NCBI RefSeq assembly: GCF_030705305.1
Contig: NZ_JAUZEE010000002.1
Location: 439,794-503,793, forward strand
Source: Leptothrix discophora
GTDB taxonomy: Bacteria > Pseudomonadota > Gammaproteobacteria > Burkholderiales > Burkholderiaceae_C
Length of the DNA stretch: 64,000 nucleotides
Direction: 5' to 3'
Every line of letters starts with the position of its first letter. Within the stretch, counting starts at the first letter, position 1. Below, one piece after another: positions 9,936-18,034 of this stretch. The notes beneath the pieces are model-generated. The model did not search any database. It had not been told where the DNA came from and saw only the letters and a program-made list of their open reading frames with translations. A program made the translations under genes and the position numbers.

Positions 9936-10637
9936 TCAGCGGCTGGCCGCGGGCGCGGTCTGTGCCGGCGCCGGTTCGGCGCCGAACTCGACCGCCACGC
10001 GCAGCCGGCTGCGCACCGCCGCGCCGTCCTTGCGACCGGGCTCGAAGCGGGCCTGCAGGAAGGCCTGACGGGCGGCGTCCTCCAGCAGCGGGGGCAGCAT
10101 GCCGTCGGCGTCGAGCCGGACCCTGCGGACCCGGCCGGCTTCGTCGACGAACAGCGTCATGACGGCCCGGTAGTGGCCCAGCGGCGCGGCGTCCGGGTAG
10201 GGCAGGTCGATCGGGCCGGTGGCATGGGGGGCTCGGTCGAGCTGGCTGCGCACCAGGAACAGGGCTTCGTCGTCGGGTTCGGACGGCGACGCGGCTGGTC
10301 GTCCGCCGCCACCGGTGGACGGGACTGCATCAGAGGCCGGCATGGGTGGCGCGAGGGCAGCGGACGCGACCCGGACCGTGTGGGTCGCCACCTCCTGCAA
10401 CCTGCCCCGCGCCCCATCGGCCGGGCCTGGTCGGGCGGCAGCGCCCGGATCCATGCTGGCGTCCGGATCGACCAGCCGGACCTGGGCGGCGCGGGCACCG
10501 GATGGGCCGGATCCGGCACCCGCATGCCCGGCCGGGCCGGCGTCCCATGACGCCAGCAGCAGCGCCGCGTGGCCGGCGACGGCCAGCAGCACGGCGACCC
10601 GCCAGGCAGCCGGCCTCAGTCGGTCAGCTCGCGCCAC
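9936..10637 (-). CDS. TonB C-terminal domain protein, GTG start
   Basis: The protein has a short basic N-terminus, one transmembrane helix (residues about 12-30, AWRVAVLLAVAGHAALLL), a Pro/Ala/Gly-rich periplasmic linker, and a TonB/TolA-like C-terminal domain (YPDAAPLGHYRAVMTLFVDE, then ARQAFLQARFEPG). No ATG is available in frame after the upstream gene, so I place the start at the GTG at 10637; this overlaps the pilY1 3' end by 22 bases and makes 233 residues. No ExbB or ExbD gene is nearby, so partnership with outer membrane receptors is unproven. Following pilY1 directly, it could instead have a structural periplasm-spanning role linked to the pilus operon. Confidence 0.7.
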   Translation of the reverse strand: MARADRLRPAAWRVAVLLAVAGHAALLLASWDAGPAGHAGAGSGPSGARAAQVRLVDPDASMDPGAAARPGPADGARGRLQEVATHTVRVASAALAPPMPASDAVPSTGGGGRPAASPSEPDDEALFLVRSQLDRAPHATGPIDLPYPDAAPLGHYRAVMTLFVDEAGRVRRVRLDADGMLPPLLEDAARQAFLQARFEPGRKDGAAVRSRLRVAVEFGAEPAPAQTAPAASR

Positions 10638-13600
10638 GAGGCACGGCGGACGTTGCTGCCCCCGCCACCCGAGCCGCCGGTGCTGCCCTTGAGCACGGTC
10701 TTCTGGTCCTGCGTCGTGACGATGGCGCTGACCTTGCCGTTGTTGCTCATGACCCGGTTGAGGCCGACGATCATGGTCGTGAAGGTGTCGACGCCCGTGA
10801 CCTGGCCGGAGTTGAGGTCGATCTGGTACAGGAAGGACGAGCCGCCCTGCGAGCAGGCGTCGGCATTGGGTACCGTCGAGGCAAAGGCCAGGATGCCGGA
10901 GGCGAGCTGCACGCCGTCGACGTAGACCTTCTCCTTGCTGGCGGCGGTCAGGTCGATGAACCAGCCGTTGCGGGTGGTCCAGTCGACCGGCGTCAACGAG
11001 GCCAGCAGCCGGGTCGAGTTGTTCAGCGTCTGCTGCACGAAGTTGGCCGGCGTCGAGCGCATCACGCCCACGCCGGTCGTGCCGAGGGTGTCCTTGATGC
11101 TGTAGATCGATTGCGTCGTGGTGTCGCCCAGGTCGGTGGTCGTCAGCAGCCGACCGGTGCCCACGCTGATGATGGCGGTGGGCACGCCGTTGATCGACTT
11201 CTCGCTCAGCACCGGCTTGGCGGTGATCGGCTGGGCGACGCCGCCGGACGTCTCGGCCCGGCCCAGCAGCAGGGCCTCGCGGCCGGACGGCGCGATGCGG
11301 TCGTCGTGGTCGAAGCGCCAGAGGTTGCCCAGCGTGTCGCCGGCATAGAAGCGCAGTGCGGTGTTGTCGGTGTCGGAGCTGACCCAGGCGTTCAGGCGAC
11401 CCATGTTGCTGGGCGTGCCGGTCGAGCCTTCCCCGGTGCTGATGGTGCGCACCAGCGTGCCGGTCACCGCGTTCAGCACGTAGAGCCGGCCGATGCCGTC
11501 GCCGTTGCTGACGTTGTTGATGCCCGAGGTGAAGGCGACGATCCAGGTGCCCGCCGCGTCCTTGGTGATGACCGGGTTGCCGTAGGTGTAGCCGAGGTTC
11601 TCGTGGGTGTACTCCCACAGCGAGACCGGGTTTTCCGGATCGGTGATGTCGAGCGCGTAGTAGCCGCGCCCGCCCGCCCCGAGGCCAGCCACCAGGATGG
11701 TGCGCCAGCGCCCGGCGACGGCGTCGTAGACGTCCGAGACGTTGGGCGTCGCGTCGACGTAGAAGCGGTGGCTGTAGGCCTGGTCGGCCAGTCGCCACAT
11801 CTCGCTCATCGACGCGGTCGGCACATAGGCCCACAACTCCGTGCCGCCGCTGGTGTCGCCGCGGCCGGTCCCGACCTTGAAGGCGTGCAGCATGCCGTCG
11901 TTGCCGGCGGCATAGACCACCGGCATGCGCGTGGCCTTGTCGGCCGCGAAGGCCGCATAGCCCGCGTCGGCATAGCGGAATGGCGGCTTGCCGACGTAAA
12001 CCGGCGAGGCGTTGACGAAGTCGCCCAGCAGCGAGGTCGTGCGGGTCCGGAAGAGCTGGTCGTCGATCGCGGTGGCGTTCAGGTAGAGCGACTTGTTGCC
12101 GACCAGGTAGTTCACCAGGTTCTCGGCGGTGACCTTGGTGCGGGCGTTGGTGCTCAGCGCGCCGCACTGGCTCAGGTTCTCCGAGGCGGTGCCGCGGGTG
12201 CAGCGGCTCTCGAACGGCGCGGCCAGGCCGGCGGTGGCCAGGTTGGCGGCGGTGAAGTCGCTCAGGGACGTGCCGTTGCGGAAGAGCACGCGGCGGGCCG
12301 TGGTGCGGGCGTTGAGCTTCTGGCTGGCGCTCCAGATCTCCTGGCCCGGGCTGGTGTCGGGCGCGATCAGTTCGCCGTCGACGAAGGTGAACTTGAAGGC
12401 CCGAAGGTCGCCGGCCCATTCGGCCGTGGTGAAGCTGGGCACGAACACCCAGTCGTCGCCCAGCACCGGCGTGAGCGTGCTGGCGGCGGCGGCGGCACCC
12501 GATTCGGTCACGCGCTTGATCGACGACAGCGTGGTCGAGATCGCGTCGTCGAGCTGGTCCGGGTTGGAGGCCGAGAAGTACTGCCCGCGACCGTTGACCG
12601 CGGCATGCCAGAGGTCGTCGATGTGGGTGGCGTTCTCGTTGCTGCCCAGCGTGCCCGAGGGCACCGGCCAGTTCTTGGTGCCGTTCTTGATGTCGACGAA
12701 GTCGCCGCTGTTCTGCGTCAGGTAGTTGCGGTCGTAGTTGAGCGTGCCCTTCAGCCCGAGGCCGATCGTGAAGGTGCTCATGTGCTGGTGGGTCGCGCTG
12801 TCCGTGCTGTTGGGCGGGACGTTGTTCTCCAGGTTGCCGCGCAGGTCGGTCTTCCAGTAGTACTCGGCCACGTCGGCCAGCGAGTTGCTGTCGCCGGCGC
12901 TGGTGGTGGTGGTGTCCACCGTGGTGTCGCTGTCGATCGGCGTGGTCGAGACCGGCACCACCGCGCCGTTGGCCGCCGTGGACGGGTTGGACGTGGCGGT
13001 GAAGGTGGTCGCGCCGATGGTCAGGCCGTCGCCGTTGAGCTGGTTGGCGGTGCGGCAGCGCTGCGAGGTGCCGGCATTGGCCGGCACCGTCCAGTTCGCC
13101 TGCGGGCAGACCGGGTCGGCGGTGGACGTCGAGGTGTTGCGGTTGCTCGGCGAGACGGTGGTCGGGCCGGCCACGCCGTCGGTGATGACGGTCGTGTACG
13201 TCGTCACCGTCGAGCTGATCGCCGTCGTGGTGCGGGTCCAGTCGATGCGGCAGGTGGCGGTGTCGCGGTCTGTGCGGGTGACGAGGTATTCGTCGTTGTT
13301 GCAGCGGTTGCCGTTGGTCTGGGTCTGCCGGGTCTGCGAGCTGACGACGTTGCGACGACCGGTCACGGTCAGCCGCATGGGCGTGTCGGTCACGCTGGTG
13401 TTGCCGACTTCCTGGGTGCGCACGCGGGTGATGCGGGTCGAGGCGCCGTCCTTCATCGGCCGGAGCTCGCTGCCGTCCTGCTGACCGACCGGGTTGCCGG
13501 CCAGGTCAAAGGGGCCGTAGGTGGTGGTCTCGGTGTCCGCGTTCCAGTAGCCGTCGGTCGACAGCACCGCGTAGTTGCGCTGGCAGGAGTACTGGACCGG

Positions 13601-14494
13601 ATCGGGCGAGCCGGTGCGGGTGATCACGCCGCCGTAGTAGCGCCCGACCTTGGACAGCGCGCCGCGCAGCGGCGTGAAGCCGCTCGGGCTGCTGCTGTAG
13701 AGCAGGTTGAAGAAGGCGACCTTCTGGGCCGTGTTGAAGTCTGCGGGCGGCAGGAAGTTCGCGCTGGTCACGCCGGTGTCGCTGATCTTGGTGAAGCCCA
13801 CGCGGTAGCCATCGGACAGCTCGGCGAAGGCACGGCCGGCTGCCGTGCGCATCGTCAGCACGCGCTTGCGGTAGTACGAATACCAGTTCGCATAGCGCTG
13901 CTGGTCGGCCGCCGACAGGCTGCTGACGAGCACCCGGGTGAAGACCGACGAGGCGCTGCTCGTGGCGGTCCGGCACTCGATGTAGAACGGCGTCGTGGTG
14001 TCGACCGAGCCGTTGGCGGCATAGCGCCAGGACAACGCCGGCTGGCTGCCGGTGTAGCGGTAGAAGGCGTTGCCCGAGGTGGCCAGGTTGACGGTCGGCG
14101 ACGAGCTGTTGAAGCCGTCGTTCGGCGCGGCCGTGAACGGGACGTTCGGGTAGCTCTCGGCCGCGCCGGTGGTCGCGTTGATGCGCACCGGCGGCGCATA
14201 GCTCACGGCCGGATCGGGATTGAAGGCCACGCCGTTGCACTGCGACGACCAGAAGCCGTAGCGGCTCGAGTCGTTGATCTCGTCGGGCATGTACTCCCAG
14301 TCCATCGAACCCGAGTCGTCGAGGATGAACATGATGTTGGGCTTGGCCGTCGTCGTCGACGTCGTGCCCAGCGGCACGTTGGCGATGTCGGGCACGGCGG
14401 CCTGGGCCAGCGAGCCGGCCAGGGTCAGGCCCAGGACCAGGCCCTGGGCCAGGGCGCGGACCGCATGGGTCGGGAGGTTCGGGCGGTTCGGCAT
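10616..14494 (-). CDS. pilY1: Type IV pilus tip adhesin/assembly factor PilY1
   Basis: The 1292-residue product starts with a signal peptide (LVLGLTLAGSLAQA), followed by a von Willebrand-like stretch with the metal-site motif DDSGS (59-63), a long Ser/Thr-rich middle part, and a C-terminal beta-propeller of the PilC/PilY1 type (VVYAAGNDGMLHAF, LGNLWRFDHDD). PilY1 caps the growing pilus, promotes adhesion and surface sensing, and balances pilus retraction. The frame is open further upstream, but ATG 14494 is preceded by GAGG and by the pilX stop 11 bases before. In the propeller the calcium-loop position reads DTDNTALRF rather than the canonical D-x-D-x-[DN]-G-x-x-D, so calcium gating may be weakened. 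Confidence 0.93.
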   Translation of the reverse strand: MPNRPNLPTHAVRALAQGLVLGLTLAGSLAQAAVPDIANVPLGTTSTTTAKPNIMFILDDSGSMDWEYMPDEINDSSRYGFWSSQCNGVAFNPDPAVSYAPPVRINATTGAAESYPNVPFTAAPNDGFNSSSPTVNLATSGNAFYRYTGSQPALSWRYAANGSVDTTTPFYIECRTATSSASSVFTRVLVSSLSAADQQRYANWYSYYRKRVLTMRTAAGRAFAELSDGYRVGFTKISDTGVTSANFLPPADFNTAQKVAFFNLLYSSSPSGFTPLRGALSKVGRYYGGVITRTGSPDPVQYSCQRNYAVLSTDGYWNADTETTTYGPFDLAGNPVGQQDGSELRPMKDGASTRITRVRTQEVGNTSVTDTPMRLTVTGRRNVVSSQTRQTQTNGNRCNNDEYLVTRTDRDTATCRIDWTRTTTAISSTVTTYTTVITDGVAGPTTVSPSNRNTSTSTADPVCPQANWTVPANAGTSQRCRTANQLNGDGLTIGATTFTATSNPSTAANGAVVPVSTTPIDSDTTVDTTTTSAGDSNSLADVAEYYWKTDLRGNLENNVPPNSTDSATHQHMSTFTIGLGLKGTLNYDRNYLTQNSGDFVDIKNGTKNWPVPSGTLGSNENATHIDDLWHAAVNGRGQYFSASNPDQLDDAISTTLSSIKRVTESGAAAAASTLTPVLGDDWVFVPSFTTAEWAGDLRAFKFTFVDGELIAPDTSPGQEIWSASQKLNARTTARRVLFRNGTSLSDFTAANLATAGLAAPFESRCTRGTASENLSQCGALSTNARTKVTAENLVNYLVGNKSLYLNATAIDDQLFRTRTTSLLGDFVNASPVYVGKPPFRYADAGYAAFAADKATRMPVVYAAGNDGMLHAFKVGTGRGDTSGGTELWAYVPTASMSEMWRLADQAYSHRFYVDATPNVSDVYDAVAGRWRTILVAGLGAGGRGYYALDITDPENPVSLWEYTHENLGYTYGNPVITKDAAGTWIVAFTSGINNVSNGDGIGRLYVLNAVTGTLVRTISTGEGSTGTPSNMGRLNAWVSSDTDNTALRFYAGDTLGNLWRFDHDDRIAPSGREALLLGRAETSGGVAQPITAKPVLSEKSINGVPTAIISVGTGRLLTTTDLGDTTTQSIYSIKDTLGTTGVGVMRSTPANFVQQTLNNSTRLLASLTPVDWTTRNGWFIDLTAASKEKVYVDGVQLASGILAFASTVPNADACSQGGSSFLYQIDLNSGQVTGVDTFTTMIVGLNRVMSNNGKVSAIVTTQDQKTVLKGSTGGSGGGGSNVRRASWRELTD

Positions 14495-14505
14495 GGCGAG
14501 CCTCG

Positions 14506-15168
14506 TCAGAAGTGCACCAGCGTCTCGGTGACGCTGGTGGTGTTGCGGCCCCCACGGGCCCGCACGATGACGCGGAAGTACTGCGACAGCACGATCTGCT
14601 GCAGCTTCGGGTCGGTGTAGTTCATCTCGCCCTTCTCGGCGGTCGGGGCGGTGGTGGCGGTGATCGGGCGCGAGCAGGCCACGGTGTTCAGCGTCGGGTC
14701 GCCGGCGGCGCTGCACACGCGCATGATGAACCAGCGTGCCTGCACCGCGCCGTTGCCCACGCTCAGTGCGGTCGCCAGCGGCTTGACGCAGCTGGCGGCG
14801 GTCTGGCCGGCGCAGTTGTTCATGTCCCAGTCGATCAGGGCCCGGGTGTTGTCGGACGTGCGGGTGCCGGTCGCATCGAGCCGGGCGACGCTCTGGGCGC
14901 TGTAGCCCTGGGCCTGGATGCTGGCGTGCAGCACCGTGCCGGTCTTGTTGTTGTCCAGCCAGGCGATGGCCTGGCGGGTCGCCTCGTCGGCGGCCAGCAG
15001 GGTGTCCTGCTTGAAGCTCAGGTTGCCGAGGATGGTCGCGCCGGTGTCGACCGAGCGGATCAGCGCGACCGCCGCCAGCGACAGCGCCACCAGCGTGATC
15101 AGCGAGAAGACCAGCGACACGCCGCGCTGGGCGATGCGGGCCGCGAGACGGGGCGATCGGATCGTCAT
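14506..15168 (-). CDS. pilX: Type IV pilus minor component PilX
   Basis: The 220-residue protein has a short basic leader ending at QRG, then the hydrophobic pilin-like helix VSLVFSLITLVALSLAAVALI, and a soluble domain with repeated features of PilX (DTLLAADEATRQAIAWL, C-terminal strand region). PilX is a minor pseudopilin that, with PilV, PilW, FimT/FimU and PilE, primes pilus assembly and positions PilY1. AGGA lies eight bases before the ATG at 15168; the pilW stop is 11 bases upstream and pilY1 starts 11 bases downstream. Its position between pilW and pilY1 agrees with this identity. Confidence 0.88.
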   Translation of the reverse strand: MTIRSPRLAARIAQRGVSLVFSLITLVALSLAAVALIRSVDTGATILGNLSFKQDTLLAADEATRQAIAWLDNNKTGTVLHASIQAQGYSAQSVARLDATGTRTSDNTRALIDWDMNNCAGQTAASCVKPLATALSVGNGAVQARWFIMRVCSAAGDPTLNTVACSRPITATTAPTAEKGEMNYTDPKLQQIVLSQYFRVIVRARGGRNTTSVTETLVHF

Positions 15169-15179
15169 GGCGTGCGTCC

Positions 15180-16325
15180 TCACGATTGCCACAGCAGGTT
15201 GCGCAGCGGCACGACCACCTCGAAGACCTTGTAGCGGTAGTGCCGCCAGTCGCTCAGGTGGTCGACCGGCAGGGTCTCGGCGGTGGCGCCGTCCGGGCGC
15301 CAGGTCGGCTGCGCGGTCGTGACCTCGGCCTTCTCGTATTGCGTGCTGCGGGCCACGACGGCCACGCGCACCGCGATGGCGCGGGCCCAGCCGTCGGGCG
15401 TGGTCGGGGCGGTGGTGGTCCAGCTGTCGACGACGTCGTCGGCCGTGGCGCTGGTGTCGATGCCGTAGACCGCCTGGAGGTTCACGATCTGCGGGAACAG
15501 CACGTCCGCGGCGCTCCAGGCGGCGTTGCTGGCGTCGGTCGTGCGCAGCGTCAGCGCGGTGCCGCCGCCGGCGGCGGTGTCTGCGCCGAGCGCGTACTCG
15601 CGGTAGATCAGGGTGCCGAGGTTGACGAACTGGTCGCCGACCGCATAGCCGATGTCGGAGAAGCTCACGCCGGGCCGGATGTTGGCCGTCGCGTCCTGGT
15701 TCCAGGCACCCGACTCGGCATGTTCGATCGTGTCGGCCAGCGCGGCGGGCGTGGCCGTGACCTCGACCACCGAGCACCAGCTGGTGGCGATGTTCGTCGG
15801 CACCAGGGCCAGCAGGTCGCCGGCCTGCGCGGTCTCGGTGCCCAGGTTGGTGTTGGCCTCGACGCCCAGCGACACGTCGTTCTTGCGGTGGACCCGCGAC
15901 AGCCGCACCGGCAGCGCATGGAAGGACGTGCCGGGACGGCCGCTGAGCATCACGAAGATCGTGTCGGGCGAGCCACGGGTCGCGTCCGTGCCTTGCACGA
16001 TGCGGACCGGCACCATCGGCTGGCCATGCCACGGCGGCGTCACGCCGTCGCGGTTGCCGCGCAGCTCGCAGCCCGCGCCGCTGCCGGTCGTGATGCCGTA
16101 GCCGCTCATCTGCAGGTCGCGCTGCAGCATCTGCAGCGACAGCGCGCCATTGACCTGGGCGTCCGAACCCCCGGTGGTGCTGCGCTTCTGGCCTTCGAAG
16201 AGCAGGGCGACCTGGGTGATCACCAGCACGGCCAGCAGGCCGATGACCATGCCGACCATCAGCTCGATCAGCGTGACGCCCTGCGCCTGCTGGCGAGCGG
16301 CTCGACGGGAGGACGGTGCGTGCAT
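15180..16325 (-). CDS. pilW: Type IV pilus minor pilin PilW
   Basis: The 381-residue product carries a class III leader peptide (AQG cleavage) followed by VTLIELMVGMVIGLLAVLVITQ, the hallmark pilin N-terminus with Glu5, and a long PilW-type head (LQMLQRDLQMSGYG). It is one of the minor pilins forming the tip-priming complex. The ATG at 16325 shares one base with the pilV stop (TGATG); a GTG three bases earlier is also possible. Translational coupling with pilV is therefore likely. Confidence 0.9.
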   Translation of the reverse strand: MHAPSSRRAARQQAQGVTLIELMVGMVIGLLAVLVITQVALLFEGQKRSTTGGSDAQVNGALSLQMLQRDLQMSGYGITTGSGAGCELRGNRDGVTPPWHGQPMVPVRIVQGTDATRGSPDTIFVMLSGRPGTSFHALPVRLSRVHRKNDVSLGVEANTNLGTETAQAGDLLALVPTNIATSWCSVVEVTATPAALADTIEHAESGAWNQDATANIRPGVSFSDIGYAVGDQFVNLGTLIYREYALGADTAAGGGTALTLRTTDASNAAWSAADVLFPQIVNLQAVYGIDTSATADDVVDSWTTTAPTTPDGWARAIAVRVAVVARSTQYEKAEVTTAQPTWRPDGATAETLPVDHLSDWRHYRYKVFEVVVPLRNLLWQS

Positions 16326-16768
16326 CACAGGTTCCGGTTAATCGAGGTGATGGTGGTGTAGCTGTGCTGCGGCTCGTTGGGCACCACCCAGTTGATCGTG
16401 ATCTCGACGGTGGCGGTTGCCGGGTCGATGCTCAGCGTCGGCGCGATGTTGCCGGGCAGCGTGTCCTGGACCTTGGCGGTCCAGTTGCGGCAGGGCGCGT
16501 GGTTGGAGCAATCGGCCCCGTAGGCCGTGAGGTTGGCCGCATCGGCCCACATCGTGCCGACCAGGTCGTTGGCGAGGTAGGCCGCCTCGGCGCGGAACTT
16601 CGCGCCACTGGTGGCGCGGGTCAGCGAGACCTGCAGCCCGAGCACGCCGAGCGCGCCGAGCATGAAGATCAGCAGCGCGATCAGCGCCTCGATCATCGCG
16701 AAGCCGGCGGCGGCGCGGCGCAGCAGGCGGTCGGTGCGGTTCGGGCGTCGGCGTGGATGCAGCGTCAT
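16325..16768 (-). CDS. pilV: Type IV pilus minor pilin PilV
   Basis: The 147-residue product has the prepilin leader ending in AAG and then FAMIEALIALLIFMLGALGVLGLQ, the PilV-type N-terminal helix with Glu5. The head domain is short, with two cysteines (ADCSNHAPC) that could form a disulphide. TGAGG lies six bases before ATG 16768. Sits between fimT and pilW in the minor pilin operon. Confidence 0.9.
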   Translation of the reverse strand: MTLHPRRRPNRTDRLLRRAAAGFAMIEALIALLIFMLGALGVLGLQVSLTRATSGAKFRAEAAYLANDLVGTMWADAANLTAYGADCSNHAPCRNWTAKVQDTLPGNIAPTLSIDPATATVEITINWVVPNEPQHSYTTITSINRNL

Positions 16769-16776
16769 GGCAGGCC

Positions 16777-17409
16777 TCAGCACTTGCGCGGGTCGTTGTT
16801 GTCGGTGACGGCCGGATCGCAGCTGCGCACCGTGCCGCCGGGCGAGATCACCACGTTCAGCGGCCGCACCGTGGCCCCGCTGCTGTGGCCGATGACCAGG
16901 CAGCGGATCGGGTTGGCGGCGGTGTCGACGCGGCCGAAGCCGCCATAGACCACCTGCGTGTTGCCCGAGGCGCTGGTGCAGTCCGCCCCGCGCACCGACA
17001 CCGTCACGTTGCGCGAGCCGTCGCCCTGGGCGAACTTGGCCAGGATGCGCGGCGCGTTGGTCTCGCTGACAGCGTTGCCGCAGGCGCCGGCCGGGTTGTC
17101 CAGGCTGACGACCCAGGAGGCCGAGGTCGCCGAGGCGGCGCAGTTGACGTCGAGCAGGCCGGGGTTGTCGGTGGCCGTGCTCACCAGCGTGAAGCGCACC
17201 GGCAGGTTGCGCCGCACCGCCTCGGCGCGGGCCTTGGCCAGGCCGTTGCTGATCGACTCGGCGGCGTTGCGGATCTCGGTGTTGCGCAGCCAGGCGCCGA
17301 TGCTGGGCATGGTCGCCACCAGCAGGAAGCCGAGGATGGTGAGCGTCACCATCATCTCGATCAGCGAGAAGCCGCCGCGTGCCGCGCGGCCGGTGCGCGG
17401 GCTCAGCAT
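16777..17409 (-). CDS. fimT: FimT/GspH-type minor pseudopilin
   Basis: The 210-residue protein contains the prepilin motif [24 protein letters not shown] and a GspH/FimT beta-rich head ([18 protein letters not shown], a conserved segment of this family). The ATG at 17409 overlaps the pilE stop by seven bases and is preceded by AAGGG within pilE, so translation is probably coupled. The homologue in Pseudomonas is FimU/FimT; the two cannot be told apart safely here. Confidence 0.88.
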   Translation of the reverse strand: MLSPRTGRAARGGFSLIEMMVTLTILGFLLVATMPSIGAWLRNTEIRNAAESISNGLAKARAEAVRRNLPVRFTLVSTATDNPGLLDVNCAASATSASWVVSLDNPAGACGNAVSETNAPRILAKFAQGDGSRNVTVSVRGADCTSASGNTQVVYGGFGRVDTAANPIRCLVIGHSSGATVRPLNVVISPGGTVRSCDPAVTDNNDPRKC

Positions 17410-17885
17410 TCGCCGCCCTTGACCAGCCAGCAGGCCTTGCCGCTGACCGTGGCGCCCTTGAACGAGGTCGTGGCCCGCGCGTTGGCCTGGTCGACCGTGT
17501 AGACATGGGCGCTGCCCATCTCGGTGGTGTTGGTGGCCGTCAGCGTGTAGCCCTGGCCGCTGTTGCTCAGCGCGCAGCTGTAGGTGAAGTATTTGGTGCC
17601 GGCCGGCGCGGCGGCGATGGCGCCGGCGGCGCAGTCGGTGCCGGTGCCGTAGTTGCGGTTGTCCTGGTAGTACTGCTCCATCTGGACCCGGTAGTTGCTC
17701 AGGTAGGTGAAGGCTTCCGGGATGCGGCCGCGCCGCAGGTAGTCGGTGTAGGACGGCAGCGCGACGGCGGCCAGGATGCCGACGATGGCCACCGCGACCA
17801 TCAGCTCGATCAGCGTGAAGCCCCCGTGCGCGCGTCGGCCGGCGGACAGGTTCGGTTGGCGCGGGGGGGTCGGGAGCTTGGGCAT
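17403..17885 (-). CDS. pilE: Type IV pilin PilE-like, first gene of the pilus operon
   Basis: The product has the classic pilin N-terminus [24 protein letters not shown] and continues with [19 protein letters not shown] and a C-terminal cysteine pair, as in PilE minor pilins. I chose ATG 17885 (160 residues, leader about 22 residues); an alternative ATG at 17918 would add eleven residues, and neither has a good ribosome binding site. It opens the operon pilE-fimT-pilV-pilW-pilX-pilY1. In Pseudomonas pilE usually sits at the other end of the cluster. Confidence 0.88.
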   Translation of the reverse strand: MPKLPTPPRQPNLSAGRRAHGGFTLIELMVAVAIVGILAAVALPSYTDYLRRGRIPEAFTYLSNYRVQMEQYYQDNRNYGTGTDCAAGAIAAAPAGTKYFTYSCALSNSGQGYTLTATNTTEMGSAHVYTVDQANARATTSFKGATVSGKACWLVKGGEC

Positions 17886-17963
17886 GGCGGTCGAGGGTCG
17901 GGTCAGCGTGAACGACATGCTAGGCCGCCGACCGGTTGCCGGGCAGGGGTATCCCAACCGGCC

Positions 17964-18029
17964 GTCGCCCGGGATTGACCGTTTGTCCGGGCGGTCGCCC
18001 GGGATTGACCGTGTGTCCGGGCGGTCGCC
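17964..18029. repeat. 30-bp tandem repeat between pilE and dnaE2
   Basis: Two 30-base units (17964-17993 and 17994-18023) differ by a single T/G change and are followed by the first six bases of a third. The core is CCCGGGATTGACC. They lie in the 149-base gap between the dnaE2 stop and the pilE start, where the pilE promoter should be. The role is unknown; options are protein-binding sites, a slippage product, or a downstream transcript element of dnaE2. Confidence 0.9.
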
Positions 18030-18034
18030 GCAGC

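Noticed and set aside
10346-14620. A 1424-codon open frame on the plus strand opposite pilY1
   Set aside because: It is antisense to a well-supported PilY1 gene; its translation is Arg/Gly/Val-rich without any domain, as expected from the codon bias of very GC-rich DNA.
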